A stretch of 64,000 bases of DNA, taken from the NCBI GenBank assembly GCA_013433145.1, contig CM024187.1, positions 10,305,326-10,369,325 of the forward strand. Reading direction: 5' to 3'. This document shows positions 1-11,570 of this stretch, one piece after another. Within the stretch, counting starts at the first letter, position 1; every line of letters begins with the position of its first letter. Source of the stretch: Ascaris suum. Taxonomy: Eukaryota > Nematoda > Chromadorea > Rhabditida > Ascarididae. The notes beneath the pieces were generated by a model. The model saw only the letters and a list, made by a program, of their open reading frames with translations, had not been told where the DNA came from and made no database searches. Made by a program: the position numbers and the translations under genes.

Positions 1-283
1 AACGAGCACCTTATTCGAACTAAACAGCAATGCGTCGACGACAAAGCCCGTATATGGAAATTGAAATCTACAGGTCGCCAGCGACCGATTTTGGCACCTT
101 CCATTTTGTTCACAAAGGCCGAACGGATTTCCCATGTCTTCTAGCTCGCAAATGCCTCCGATGCTGCTGCCTTCCGTCGAATGTAGGTTTTGTCCTAAAA
201 TGAAAACAAACATAGTCGGAAGCATCATTCCCTCTGCACTGCTAGTAATATTTCGTGATGTAAGTCATTCAAGAAAAGCATTT

Positions 284-1136
284 CTAGGAATAATTAAAAC
301 AACTCACAACCGACCTCAGTTTGCCTCGAGCGGTTCGAAGCTCTCCAAGAGGAAGAGGTATGCACCATCCGAGAGCACCTGAAGAGCATAATCCTCTGTT
401 GCAGACATCGTTATCTGCGTGACAGTAATAATACTCGGGGCAGCTACCATCACCGTCTGCCACCAAGCAGCGCGTTATCTTTGCTGAAAACATTTTTCTT
501 ATGCAACAAACCTCAGCAATTGCAAAACAAAACGAACAATAATCAAGCATATTTACTATCCGTCACAAAATGGTATAAATTTTACAGCATATGGAAGGAA
601 CGCATACCTTTTTCGCAATGTGCTCCGATTATATGCTCGCTTACGCATTTGCACTGGCAGTTTTCACTGAGAATGCCGTAGTGGCACCAATTATGGCACT
701 CTGCAAGTGGCACTCATATTTTTCAATTTTCCTTGTGCAGTTAGAAATTATTTTTTGCAAAACGGGTGTCTAGACATCATTTCAGATCGGCTTTGTTGCA
801 TTAGAGCAAAGTATCCTGCACAGATAGTGTCTGATTGTGAGCAATCGGGTTGTTGCAGACTAGCATTGATGCGTCGTAAAGTTTTGAACCAAGTGCAGGA
901 CTGTTGATTTATACGAGAAGGAATCGATCTTTCGTGACTCTTTCAGCATTAACACCTTCATGGAGACATCGATAGCTGATGGCCCGAACATCTCTTTTCT
1001 ATTTTCCACATATTCCACAGATCAAAGGTGACCCGAATTTGAAAACAACATGTTTTAATTGGCTCAAGTGTAAGCCTACCTCGACAAGAAATTGTAGGAA
1101 GCAACGTGAAGACCAACGAGAGCAGGCAGGACGCAT
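284..1136 (-). CDS. Small secreted EGF-like/cysteine-rich protein, left-most copy, frameshifted in exon 1
   Basis: Three-exon model: exon 1 1136-1080, exon 2 700-608, exon 3 483-284. Exon 2 encodes an EGF-like module with six cysteines in the order C..C......C.C.C........C. Exon 3 encodes the CPEYYYC...GWCIPLP module and runs to a TAG at 284-286. Exon 1 is 57 bases instead of the 58 seen in the other units: one C is missing in the run after ATGCGT, so the signal peptide frame does not join exon 2. This is either a sequencing error in a homopolymer or a broken start exon. A substitution near 666 changes Asn to Ser in the EGF module relative to the other copies. Exons 2 and 3 are otherwise intact. 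The function is unknown; secretion is inferred from the hydrophobic N-terminus of the intact copies. Confidence 0.5.
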
Positions 1137-2963
1137 ATTGAGTCCTTGAACAGTGACTGGCAAGACCACAATATTATCATTCTTTTATATGCGGTGTGAG
1201 CGTCCAAAACGTTCTGCTTACACATATATGATTTGTTTACATATAGATGATAAGTTTTTAAAAATACGCTTTTTTCTAAGGCATCAGTGACGCAAAAGGC
1301 AAAACCGATAAAATCATTGCACTATGTCTGATGACAAATATTGTAGTGCTGAGTTCTAACACCAATTAGAAAGTGCAATGCGGATATATCTTGATGAGTT
1401 AGTGTAGTTAATTGGGTAGTCGGTTGGTAACTGATTTTTTTGACTGTGCTCATCTTGTGGTATGCGAAGAAACTTATCTACTTCATAAGACGACACAACT
1501 TAGAAGGACGCGGTACAATGATGCGCTGCAACTATGAAGGATGGTGCAGCGGTAGAGAAAGGTTGGGGAAGGAATCACTACTTGGAATCACTACCTTCTA
1601 GTCGCCGGGAAAGAAACTTTTCGCCGAGTGGCAAAAACTTCAACGCCTATTTTTCTTCTTCTACGGAAGCAACACAATATTGTTTTTACGTAGTTACTGG
1701 GTTAAAACTTCGTCATTTCCGATTACAACTAACTCAGTTCAGGAGTTGTATTGGATCACTCTTCTGAAATCAAATATACGGGCAATAGATAATGTTGCGA
1801 TTGTACTATCACAAAAACATCATACATTCGATATTAACAAGAATTTTTCAGTGATCAGGTACTCTGATGAGAGTACTTCGATAGAGAAATGACATAGGAA
1901 GTTTCTCTGAAAGGGTCCGTCATCTCAGCTCTCGAATCATTAACCACCTACGAACGACTCACTCTTTCTTGGGGATTTTAGAATACGTTTCGTGATGTGG
2001 TATGTTTTTGTCAGGTTGCACCGATAATTCGCATTATTGGCCACTAAACATCATCAACTTATCATCTACACTGCGATCCACACCTTTACAATTTTTTCTA
2101 TCAGCTCTACCGCTGCAGCACGAATTATCAAAATTGTACTTGACGTGTCGTTGAAGTTGACGACGAATGCACACTTGCAAAAAGCAGTCTGCACGTTCAA
2201 GGTATTGCTTTTGCCACTGCGGATCCGAGATTTCCGCAAAATCATCGATGTGAAGACTCGCATTCTTCCCGAACAAGGTGAGCATTCAAGGTGTTTAAGC
2301 ATGATGCAGCGAGTGTGATTCACTTACACTTATCGGTGGCTCACTGAGCGTCTCTTTGTCTTTGAACAATAGTGCAACTGAATCGCATTCACAAACAGTC
2401 GCATCTTTTGTGTTTCATTGTTTGCTCAGTGAGTTGTCTCTTAGAGTAAGATTGCAGCCTTTTCATTCAGCAGTTCAGCTAAACTTGCATACATCGACTC
2501 CAGATATTAGTTTTTGAACAATTGCTACTGCTCGAGTTTAACAAGGAGAAATAACTCGATGGTGTTTTGGCCACTCTATGATGCACAAAGTGGACGTGGA
2601 ATGGTTTGTAATTGCAGATCGGGGATGATCAACGCGTCTGTGTTGAAAGCAGCAATCGTGCTAGAAATAGGCGAATGTGATAACTTACGAGCGGCCCAGC
2701 AAATTGGAGCTCTTGTGCAGCCGCAGAAATGTCATCTGCAAGCCAACTTCAATTCACACTTAACCGTAATAACCGTGGAAGTGTGAAAGCTACAGATTTA
2801 TTTACCTCGCCAGCGATTATCGGACGTAGCAATTAGCATGTTATGATAATCTGTGAACTAACAGCTCGTGATGAATAATACGCTTATGTTTTTACGCCAC
2901 CTGATAGTAGCAGCTGAGTGATCGAGTAATTAGTGCCCGATAACCCTTACCTCAAATAGACGC

Positions 2964-3009
2964 TATAAAAGATAAACGAAGCCACTTCCCCCTGTGCAGA
3001 AGTGGCTTC
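2964..3009 (+). promoter_or_regulatory. TATAAAAG followed by a perfect 11-bp hairpin (unit copy 1)
   Basis: TATAAAAG at 2964-2971 is followed at 2978-3009 by GAAGCCACTTC, a 10-base loop, and the exact reverse complement GAAGTGGCTTC. A T run and then, about 80 bases on, a 17-base A run (3091-3107) follow. The TATA-like box, spacing and hairpin could mark a transcription start or a small structured RNA, but no promoter activity can be shown. The same layout is present in every complete unit. Confidence 0.35.
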
Positions 3010-3337
3010 AACGATACGTAATTTTTTTTCCCTCGTTTTTGTTGCGAGGATCGGCTCATGTGTTATCGGCTAAGCAAGCAGAAGCAAATCAAAAAAAAAA
3101 AAAAAAACCACTGCAGAAGTTATTCGACGCAGCTGAGGCTTGCTGCGAATTGATGAATGGGGTGGTGCGGCCTTGCGGAATATTGAATGAGTGAAAAGTT
3201 CTTTTCTTTAAACGTCGCAGAGACCGTGGGAAAGACGGCAAAGAAACGTCAAGGGCATCAAGAAGTCATTGGACGTCGCACACGTCTAAGGGGAGTGGTG
3301 AGATGTGGTGGTGCACATGAGGCAATTTGACACATGT

Positions 3338-3700
3338 TTATAAGGCATTCAGAAACGACAAAAGATCAGTGCAGAACACGAGGTATATTAAAGGCATGAA
3401 TACATAATCTGCGGACATATCAATGTTGGCATCAATAAGTTCATCAACAATTATTTGTTTGAATATTCCGTTAACGAGCACCTTATTCGAACTAAACAGC
3501 AATGCGTCGACGACAAAGCCCGTATATGGAAATTGAAATCTACAGGTCGCCAGCGACCGATTTTGGCACCTTCCATTTTGTTCACAAAGGCCGAACGGAT
3601 TTCCCATGTCTTCTAGCTCGCAAATGCCTCCGATGCTGCTGCCTTCCGTCGAATGTAGGTTTTGTCCTAAAATGAAAACAAACATAGTCGGAAGCATCAT
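3338..3700 (-). CDS. Cysteine-containing 120-aa ORF downstream of the small secreted gene, one per unit
   Basis: This minus-strand reading frame begins MMLPTMFVFILGQN, which is hydrophobic enough to be a signal peptide, continues with GGICELEDMGNPFGLCEQ and NGRCQNRSLATC, and ends in a hydrophobic segment before the stop at 3338. Equivalent frames are at 6865-7176 (shortened by a missing base), 10294-10656, 13778-14122, and cut off by the window edge in the first unit. It could be an extra 3' exon of the upstream gene: a TTTTCATTTTAG acceptor sits before GGACAAAAC, at 3667, and GTGAGT lies inside the preceding exon. The phase does not work for that pair of sites, which would hit a stop after 17 codons. 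It could also be a separate small gene or chance. No counterpart was found below the diverged gene at 22.8 kb. Confidence 0.25.
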   Translation of the reverse strand: MMLPTMFVFILGQNLHSTEGSSIGGICELEDMGNPFGLCEQNGRCQNRSLATCRFQFPYTGFVVDALLFSSNKVLVNGIFKQIIVDELIDANIDMSADYVFMPLIYLVFCTDLLSFLNAL

Positions 3701-3755
3701 TCCCTCTGCACTGCTAGTAATATTTCGTGATGTAAGTCATTCAAGAAAAGCATTT

Positions 3756-4612
3756 CTAGGAATAATTAAAACAACTCACAACCGACCTCAGTTTGCCTCG
3801 AGCGGTTCGAAGCTCTCCAAGAGGAAGAGGTATGCACCATCCGAGAGCACCTGAAGAGCATAATCCTCTGTTGCAGACATCGTTATCTGCGTGACAGTAA
3901 TAATACTCGGGGCAGTACCATCACCGTCTGCCACCAAGCAGCGCGTTATCTTTGCTGAAAACATTTTTCTTATGCAACAAACCTCAGCAATTGCAAACCA
4001 AAACGAACAATAATCAAGCATATTTACTATCCGTCACAAAATGGTATAAATTTTACAGCATATGGGAAGGAACGCATACCTTTTTCGCAATGTGCTCCGA
4101 TTATATGCTCGCTTACGCATTCGCACTGGCAGTTTTCATTGAGAATGCCGTAGTGGCACCAATTATGGCACTCTGCAAGTGGCACTCATATTTTTCAATT
4201 TTCCTTGTGCAGTTAGAAATTATTTTTTTGCAAAACGGGTGTCTAGACATCATTTCAGATCGGCTTTGTTGCATTAGAGCAAAGTATCCTGCACAGATAG
4301 TGTCTGATTGTGAGCACAATCGGGTTGTTGCAGACTAGCATTGATGCGTCGTAAAGTTTTGAACCAAGTGCAGGACTGTTGATTTATACGAGAAGGAATC
4401 GATCTTCGTGACTCTTTCAGCATTAACACCTTCATGGAGACATCGATAGCTGATGGCCCGAACATCTCTTTTTCTATTTTCCACATATTCCACAGATCAA
4501 AGGTGACCCGAATTTGAAAACAACATGTTTTAATTGGCTCAAGTGTAAGCCTACCTCGACAAGAAATTGTAGGAAGCAACGTGAAGACCAACGAGAGCAG
4601 GCAGGGACGCAT
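3756..4612 (-). pseudogene. Small secreted EGF-like/cysteine-rich protein, copy with frameshift in exon 3
   Basis: Exons: 4612-4555 (signal peptide, begins MRPCLLSLVFTLLP), 4172-4080 (EGF-like), 3954-3756 (cysteine module). Splice phases are 1 and 1, with donors GAG|GTAGGC and AAAAG|GTATGC and acceptors CTTGCAG and GTTTTCAG. In exon 3 one base is missing near 3916 (GGCAGTACC where the other four copies read GGCAGCTACC). This throws the frame off just before the CPEYYYC motif and destroys the GWC segment; the shifted frame closes near 3788. The missing base is not in a homopolymer, so genuine inactivation is a real option, but an assembly error cannot be excluded. At 4122 this copy has the C that gives Glu rather than Lys between the fourth and fifth EGF cysteines. 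Confidence 0.55.
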
Positions 4613-5518
4613 ATTGAGTCCTTGAACAGTGACTGGCAAGACCACAATATTATCATTCTTTTATATGCGGTGTGAGCGTCCAAAAACGTTCTGCTTACAC
4701 ATATTGATTTGTTTACATATAGATGATAAGTTTTTAAAAATACGCTTTTTCTAAGGCATCAGTGACGCAAAGGCAAAACCGATAAAATCATTGCACTATG
4801 TCTGATGACAAATATTGTAGTGCTGAGTTCTAACACCAATTAGAAAGTGCAATGCGGATATATCTTGATGAGTTAGTGTAGTTAATTGGGTAGTCGGTTG
4901 GTAACTGATTTTTTTGACTGTGCTCATCTTGTGGTATGCGAAGAAACTTATCTACTTCATAAGACGACACAACTTAGAAGGACGCGGTACAATGATGCGC
5001 TGCAACTATGAAGGATGGTGCAGCGGTAGAGAAAGGTTGGGGAAGGAATCACTACTTGGAATCACTACCTTCTAGTCGCCGGAAAGAAACTTTTCGCCGA
5101 GTGGCAAAAACTTCAACGCCTATTTTTCTTCTTCTACGGAAGCAACACAATATTGTTTTTTACGTAGTTACTGGGTTAAAACTTCGTCATTTCCGATTAC
5201 AACTAACTCAGTTCAGGAGTTGTATTGGATCACTCTTCTGAAATCAAATATACGGGCAATAGATAATGTTGCGATTGTACTATCACAAAAACCATCATAC
5301 ATTCGATATTAACAAGAATGTTTCAGTGATCAGGTACTCTGATGAGAGTACTTCGATAGAGAAATGACATAGGAAGTTTCTCTGAAAGGGTCCGTCATCT
5401 CAGCTCTCGAATCATTAACCACCTACGAACGACTCACTCTTTCTTGGGGATTTTAGAATACGTTTCGTGATGTGGTATGTTTTTGTCAGGTTGCACCGAT
5501 AATTCGCATTATTGGCCA

Positions 5519-5800
5519 CTAAAGCATCATCAACTTATCATCTACACTGCGATCCACACCTTTACAATTTTTTCTATCAGCTCTACCGCTGCAGCACGAA
5601 TTATCAAAATTGTACTTGACGTGTCGTTGAAGTTGACGACGAATGCACACTTGCAAAAAGCAGTCTGCACGTTCAAGGTATTGCTTTTGCCACTGCGGAT
5701 CCGAGATTTCCGCAAAATCATCGATGTGAAGACTCGCATTCTTCCCCGAACAAGGTGAGCATTCAAGGTGTTTAAGCATGATGCAGCGAGTGTGATTCAC
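5519..5800 (-). other. 93-aa open frame in the middle of the unit, repeated at 8999-9280 and 12480-12761
   Basis: The frame starts MNHTRCIMLKHLECSPCSG, contains several cysteines (ADCFLQVC, NSCCSG, KNCKG) and ends LMML. In the first unit (2034-2285) an indel changes its start and end. A second frame on the same strand (about 74 aa) overlaps it fully. I see no signal peptide and no compelling splice pair. A plus-strand frame at 5991-6263 (MNNCYC...) lies nearby with equal lack of support. Because the copies are near-identical, conservation gives no evidence of selection. On the minus strand, a segment near 2700-2745 framed by CTTGCAG and GTAAGT looks like a short exon or non-coding leader exon. 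Confidence 0.15.
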
Positions 5801-6454
5801 TTACACTTATCGGTGGCTCACTGAGCGTCTCTTTGTCTTTGAACAATAGTGCAACTGAATCGCATTCACAAACAGTCGCATCTTTTGTGTTTCATTGTTT
5901 GCTCAGTGAGTTGTCTCTTAGAGTAAGATTGCAGCCTTTTCATTCAGCAGTTCAGCTAAACTTGCATACATCGACTCCAGATATTAGTTTTTGAACAATT
6001 GCTACTGCTCGAGTTTAACAAGGAGAAATAACTCGATGGTGTTTTGGCCACTCTATGATGCACAAAGTGGACGTGGAATGGTTTGTAATTGCAGATCGGG
6101 GATGATCAACGCGTCTGTGTTGAAAGCAGCAATCGTGCTAGAAATAGGCGAATGTGATAACTTACGAGCGGCCCAGCAAATTGGAGCTCTTGTGCAGCCG
6201 CAGAAATGTCATCTGCAAGCCAACTTCAATTCACACTTAACCGTAATAACCGTGGAAGTGTGAAAGCTACAGATTTATTTACCTCGCCAGCGATTATCGG
6301 ACGTAGCAATTAGCATGTTATGATAATCTGTGAACTAACAGCTCGTGATGAATAATACGCTTATGTTTTTACGCCACCTGATAGTAGCAGCTGAGTGATC
6401 GAGTAATTAGTGCCCGATAACCCTTACCTCAAATAGACGCTATAAAAGATAAAC

Positions 6455-6485
6455 GAAGCCACTTCCCCTGTGCAGAAGTGGCTTC
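6455..6485 (+). repeat. Perfect 11-bp hairpin, unit copy 2
   Basis: The arms GAAGCCACTTC and GAAGTGGCTTC flank a 9-base loop, one C shorter than in the other units. TATAAAAG lies 14 bases upstream. The arms are unchanged although the loop differs. Confidence 0.6.
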
Positions 6486-7231
6486 AACGATACGTAATTT
6501 TTTTTCCCCTCGTCTTTTGTTGCGAGGATCGGCTCATGTGTTATCGGCTAAGCAAGCAGAAGCAAATCAAAAAAAAAAAAAAAAACCACTGCAGAAGTTA
6601 TTCGACGCAGCTGAGGCTTGCTGCGAATTGATGAATGGGTGGTGCGGCCTTGCGGAATATTGAATGAGTGAAAAGTTCTTTTCTTTAAACGTCGCAGAGA
6701 CCGTGGGAAAGACGGCAAAGAAACGTCAAGGGCATCAAGAAGTCATTGGACGTCGCACACGTCTAAGGGGAGTGGTGAGATGTGGTGGTGCACATGAGGC
6801 AATTTGACACATGTTTATAAGGCATTCAGAAACGACAAAAGATCAGTGCAGAACACGAGGTATATTAAAGGCATGAATACATAATCTGCGGACATATCAA
6901 TGTTGGCATCAATAAGTTCATCAACAATATTTGTTTGAATATTCCGTTAACGAGCACCTTATTCGAACTAAACAGCAATGCGTCGACGACAAAGCCCGTA
7001 TATGGAAATTGAAATCTACAGGTCGCCAGCGACCGATTTTGGCACCTTCCATTTTGTTCACAAAGGCCGAACGGATTTCCCATGTCTTCTAGCTCGCAAA
7101 TGCCTCCGATGCTGCTGCCTTCCGTCGAATGTAGGTTTTGTCCTAAAATGAAAACAAACATAGTCGGAAGCATCATTCCCTCTGCACTGCTAGTAATATT
7201 TCGTGATGTAAGTCATTCAAGAAAAGCATTT

Positions 7232-8089
7232 CTAGGAATAATTAAAACAACTCACAACCGACCTCAGTTTGCCTCGAGCGGTTCGAAGCTCTCCAAGAGG
7301 AAGAGGTATGCACCATCCGAGAGCACCTGAAGAGCATAATCCTCTGTTGCAGACATCGTTATCTGCGTGACAGTAATAATACTCGGGGCAGCTACCATCA
7401 CCGTCTGCCACCAAGCAGCGCGTTATCTTTGCTGAAAACATTTTTCTTATGCAACAAACCTCAGCAATTGCAAAACAAAACGAACAATAATCAAGCATAT
7501 TTACTATCCGTCACAAAATGGTATAAATTTTACAGCATATGGGAAGGAACGCATACCTTTTTCGCAATGTGCTCCGATTATATGCTCGCTTACGCATTCG
7601 CACTGGCAGTTTTCATTGAGAATGCCGTAGTGGCACCAATTATGGCACTCTGCAAGTGGCACTCATATTTTCAATTTTCCTTGTGCAGTTAGAAATTATT
7701 TTTTTGCAAAACGGGTGTCTAGACATCATTTCAGATCGGCTTTGTTGCATTAGAGCAAAGTATCCTGCACAGATAGTGTCTGATTGTGAGCACAATCGGG
7801 TTGTTGCAGACTAGCATTGATGCGTCGTAAAGTTTTGAACCAAGTGCAGGACTGTTGATTTATACGAGAAGGAATCGATCTTTCGTGACTCTTTCAGCAT
7901 TAACACCTTCATGGAGACATCGATAGCTGATGGCCCGAACATCTCTTTTTCTATTTTCCACATATTCCACAGATCAAAGGTGACCCGAATTTGAAAACAA
8001 CATGTTTTAATTGGCTCAAGTGTAAGCCTACCTCGACAAGAAATTGTAGGAAGCAACGTGAAGACCAACGAGAGCAGGCAGGGACGCAT
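7232..8089 (-). CDS. Small secreted protein with EGF-like and CPxxYYC/GWC cysteine modules, intact copy
   Basis: Exons: 8089-8032 (58 nt), 7649-7557 (93 nt), 7431-7232 (200 nt), total 351 nt, encoding 116 aa plus stop. Residues 1-19 are a signal peptide (MRPCLLSLVFTLLPTISCR). Residues ~20-51 form an EGF-like module (ECHNWCHYGILNENCQC, then a further C, then GAHCEK). Residues ~52-116 form a second cysteine module with SCPEYYYC, NDVC, GLC and GALGWCIPLP. Introns are phase 1 on both sides of the EGF exon, the usual arrangement for shuffled extracellular modules. The start is the only ATG giving a signal peptide that joins exon 2 in frame. Intron 1 (382 nt) crosses the tandem-unit junction at 7772, so the gene exists only where two units abut. 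A consensus GTGAGT within exon 3 (at 7255) leaves an alternative 3' splice form possible. No function is assigned; a secreted, disulfide-bonded extracellular role is inferred. Confidence 0.68.
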
Positions 8090-9932
8090 ATTGAGTCCTT
8101 GAACAGTGACTGGCAAGACCACAATATTATCATTCTTTTATATGCGGTGTGAGCGTCCAAAAACGTTCTGCTTACACATATATGATTTGTTTACATATAG
8201 ATGATAAGTTTTAAAAAATACGCTTTTTTCTAAGGCATCAGTGACGCAAAAGGCAAAACCGATAAAATCATTGCACTATGTCTGATGACAAATATTGTAG
8301 TGCTGAGTTCTAACACCAATTAGAAAGTGCAATGCGGATATATCTTGATAAGTTAGTGTAGTTAATTGGGTAGTCGGTTGGTAACTGATTTTTTTGACTG
8401 TGCTCATCTTGTGGTATGCGAAGAAACTTATCTACTTCATAAGACGACACAACTTAGAAGGACGCGGTACAATGATGCGCTGCAACTATGAAGGATGGTG
8501 CAGCGGTAGAGAAAGGTTGGGGAAGGAATCACTACTTGGAATCACTACCTTCTAGTCGCCGGGAAAGAAACTTTTCGCCGAGTGGCAAAAACTTCAACGC
8601 CTATTTTTCTTCTTCTACGGAAGCAACACAATATTGTTTTTACGTAGTTACTGGGTTAAAACTTCGTCATTTCCGATTACAACTAACTCAGTTCAGGAGT
8701 TGTATTGGATCACTCTTCTGAAATCAAATATACGGGCAATAGATAATGTTGCGATTGTACTATCACAAAAACCATCATACATTCGATATTAACAAGAATG
8801 TTTCAGTGATCAGGTACTCTGATGAGAGTACTTCGATAGAGAAATGACATAGGAAGTTTCTCTGAAAGGGTCCGTCATCTCAGCTCTCGAATCATTAACC
8901 ACCTACGAACGACTCACTCTTTCTTGGGGATTTTAGAATACGTTTCGTGATGTGGTATGTTTTTGTCAGGTTGCACCGATAATTCGCATTATTGGCCACT
9001 AAAGCATCATCAACTTATCATCTACACTGCGATCCACACCTTTACAATTTTTTCTATCAGCTCTACCGCTGCAGCACGAATTATCAAAATTGTACTTGAC
9101 GTGTCGTTGAAGTTGACGACGAATGCACACTTGCAAAAAGCAGTCTGCACGTTCAAGGTATTGCTTTTGCCACTGCGGATCCGAGATTTCCGCAAAATCA
9201 TCGATGTGAAGACTCGCATTCTTCCCCGAACAAGGTGAGCATTCAAGGTGTTTAAGCATGATGCAGCGAGTGTGATTCACTTACACTTATCGGTGGCTCA
9301 CTGAGCGTCTCTTTGTCTTTGAACAATAGTGCAACTGAATCGCATTCACAAACAGTCGCATCTTTTGTGTTTCATTGTTTGCTCAGTGAGTTGTCTCTTA
9401 GAGTAAGATTGCAGCCTTTTCATTCAGCAGTTCAGCTAAACTTGCATACATCGACTCCAGATATTAGTTTTTGAACAATTGCTACTGCTCGAGTTTAACA
9501 AGGAGAAATAACTCGATGGTGTTTTGCCACTCTATGATGCACAAAGTGGACGTGGAATGGTTTGTAATTGCAGATCGGGGATGATCAACGCGTCTGTGTT
9601 GAAAGCAGCAATCGTGCTAGAAATAGGCGAATGTGATAACTTACGAGCGGCCCAGCAAATTGGAGCTCTTGTGCAGCCGCAGAAATGTCATCTGCAAGCC
9701 AACTTCAATTCACACTTAACCGTAATAACCGTGGAAGTGTGAAAGCTACAGATTTATTTACCTCGCCAGCGATTATCGGACGTAGCAATTAGCATGTTAT
9801 GATAATCTGTGAACTAACAGCTCGTGATGAATAATACGCTTATGTTTTTACCCACCTGATAGTAGCAGCTGAGTGATCGAGTAATTAGTGCCCGATAACC
9901 CTTACCTCAAATAGACGCTATAAAAGATAAAC

Positions 9933-9964
9933 GAAGCCACTTCCCCCTGTGCAGAAGTGGCTTC
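9933..9964 (+). repeat. Perfect 11-bp hairpin, unit copy 3
   Basis: Same arms as in the first unit, with a 10-base loop (CCCCTGTGCA) and TATAAAAG upstream. Confidence 0.6.
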
Positions 9965-10711
9965 AACGATACGTAATTTTTTTTCCCCTCGTCTTTTGTT
10001 GCGAGGATCGGCTCATGTGTTATCGGCTAAGCAAGCAGAAGCAAATCAAAAAAAAAAAAAAAACCACTGCAGAAGTTATTCGACGCAGCTGAGGCTTGCT
10101 GCGAATTGATGAATGGGGTGGTGCGGCCTTGCGGAATATTGAATGAGTGAAAAGTTCTTTTCTTTAAACGTCGCAGAGACCGTGGGAAAGACGGCAAAGA
10201 AACGTCAAGGGCATCAAGAAGTCATTGGACGTCGCACACGTCTAAGGGGAGTGGTGAGATGTGGTGGTGCACATGAGGCAATTTGACACATGTTTATAAG
10301 GCATTCAGAAACGACAAAAGATCAGTGCAGAACACGAGGTATATTAAAGGCATGAATACATAATCTGCGGACATATCAATGTTGGCATCAATAAGTTCAT
10401 CAACAATTATTTGTTTGAATATTCCGTTAACGAGCACCTTATTCGAACTAAACAGCAATGCGTCGACGACAAAGCCCGTATATGGAAATTGAAATCTACA
10501 GGTCGCCAGCGACCGATTTTGGCACCTTCCATTTTGTTCACAAAGGCCGAACGGATTTCCCATGTCTTCTAGCTCGCAAATGCCTCCGATGCTGCTGCCT
10601 TCCGTCGAATGTAGGTTTTGTCCTAAAATGAAAACAAACATAGTCGGAAGCATCATTCCCTCTGCACTGCTAGTAATATTTCGTGATGTAAGTCATTCAA
10701 GAAAAGCATTT

Positions 10712-11570
10712 CTAGGAATAATTAAAACAACTCACAACCGACCTCAGTTTGCCTCGAGCGGTTCGAAGCTCTCCAAGAGGAAGAGGTATGCACCATCCGA
10801 GAGCACCTGAAGAGCATAATCCTCTGTTGCAGACATCGTTATCTGCGTGACAGTAATAATACTCGGGGCAGCTACCATCACCGTCTGCCACCAAGCAGCG
10901 CGTTATCTTTGCTGAAAACATTTTTCTTATGCAACAAACCTCAGCAATTGCAAAACAAAACGAACAATAATCAAGCATATTTACTATCCGTCACAAAATG
11001 GTATAAATTTTACAGCATATGGGAAGGAACGCATACCTTTTTCGCAATGTGCTCCGATTATATGCTCGCTTACGCATTTGCACTGGCAGTTTTCATTGAG
11101 AATGCCGTAGTGGCACCAATTATGGCACTCTGCAAGTGGCACTCATATTTTTCAATTTTCCTTGTGCAGTTAGAAATTATTTTTTTGCAAAACGGGTGTC
11201 TAGACATCATTTCAGATCGGCTTTGTTGCATTAGAGCAAAGTATCCTGCACAGATAGTGTCTGATTGTGAGCACAATCGGGTTGTTGCAGACTAGCATTG
11301 ATGCGTCGTAAAGTTTTGAACCAAGTGCAGGACTGTTGATTTATACGAGAAGGAATCGATCTTTCGTGACTCTTTCAGCATTAACACCTTCATGGAGACA
11401 TCGATAGCTGATGGCCCGAACATCTCTTTTTCTATTTTCCACATATTCCACAGATCAAAGGTGACCCGAATTTGAAAACAACATGTTTTAATTGGCTCAA
11501 GTGTAAGCCTACCTCGACAAGAAATTGTAGGAAGCAACGTGAAGACCAACGAGAGCAGGCAGGGACGCAT
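10712..11570 (-). CDS. Small secreted protein with EGF-like and CPxxYYC/GWC cysteine modules, intact copy
   Basis: Exons: 11570-11513 (signal peptide), 11129-11037 (EGF-like), 10911-10712 (cysteine module to TAG), 351 nt in all for 116 aa. It differs from the 7232-8089 copy at 11079, where T gives Lys instead of Glu (NCQCKC against NCQCEC). Splice sites and phases are the same. Intron 1 crosses the unit junction at 11253. The same exon order, phases and length recur in the diverged gene at 22850-25674, which is the best internal evidence that this reading is truly coding and that the protein ends at the exon 3 stop. Confidence 0.68.

Noticed and set aside
134..382. Plus-strand 82-aa frame MSSSSQMPPMLLPS... 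repeated in each unit
   Set aside because: It is antisense to the minus-strand cysteine frames, is broken by an indel in the last unit, and has no counterpart in the diverged paralogue. It ends near a GTAAGT and its phase could fit the 14701 exon, but this is too thin to call.
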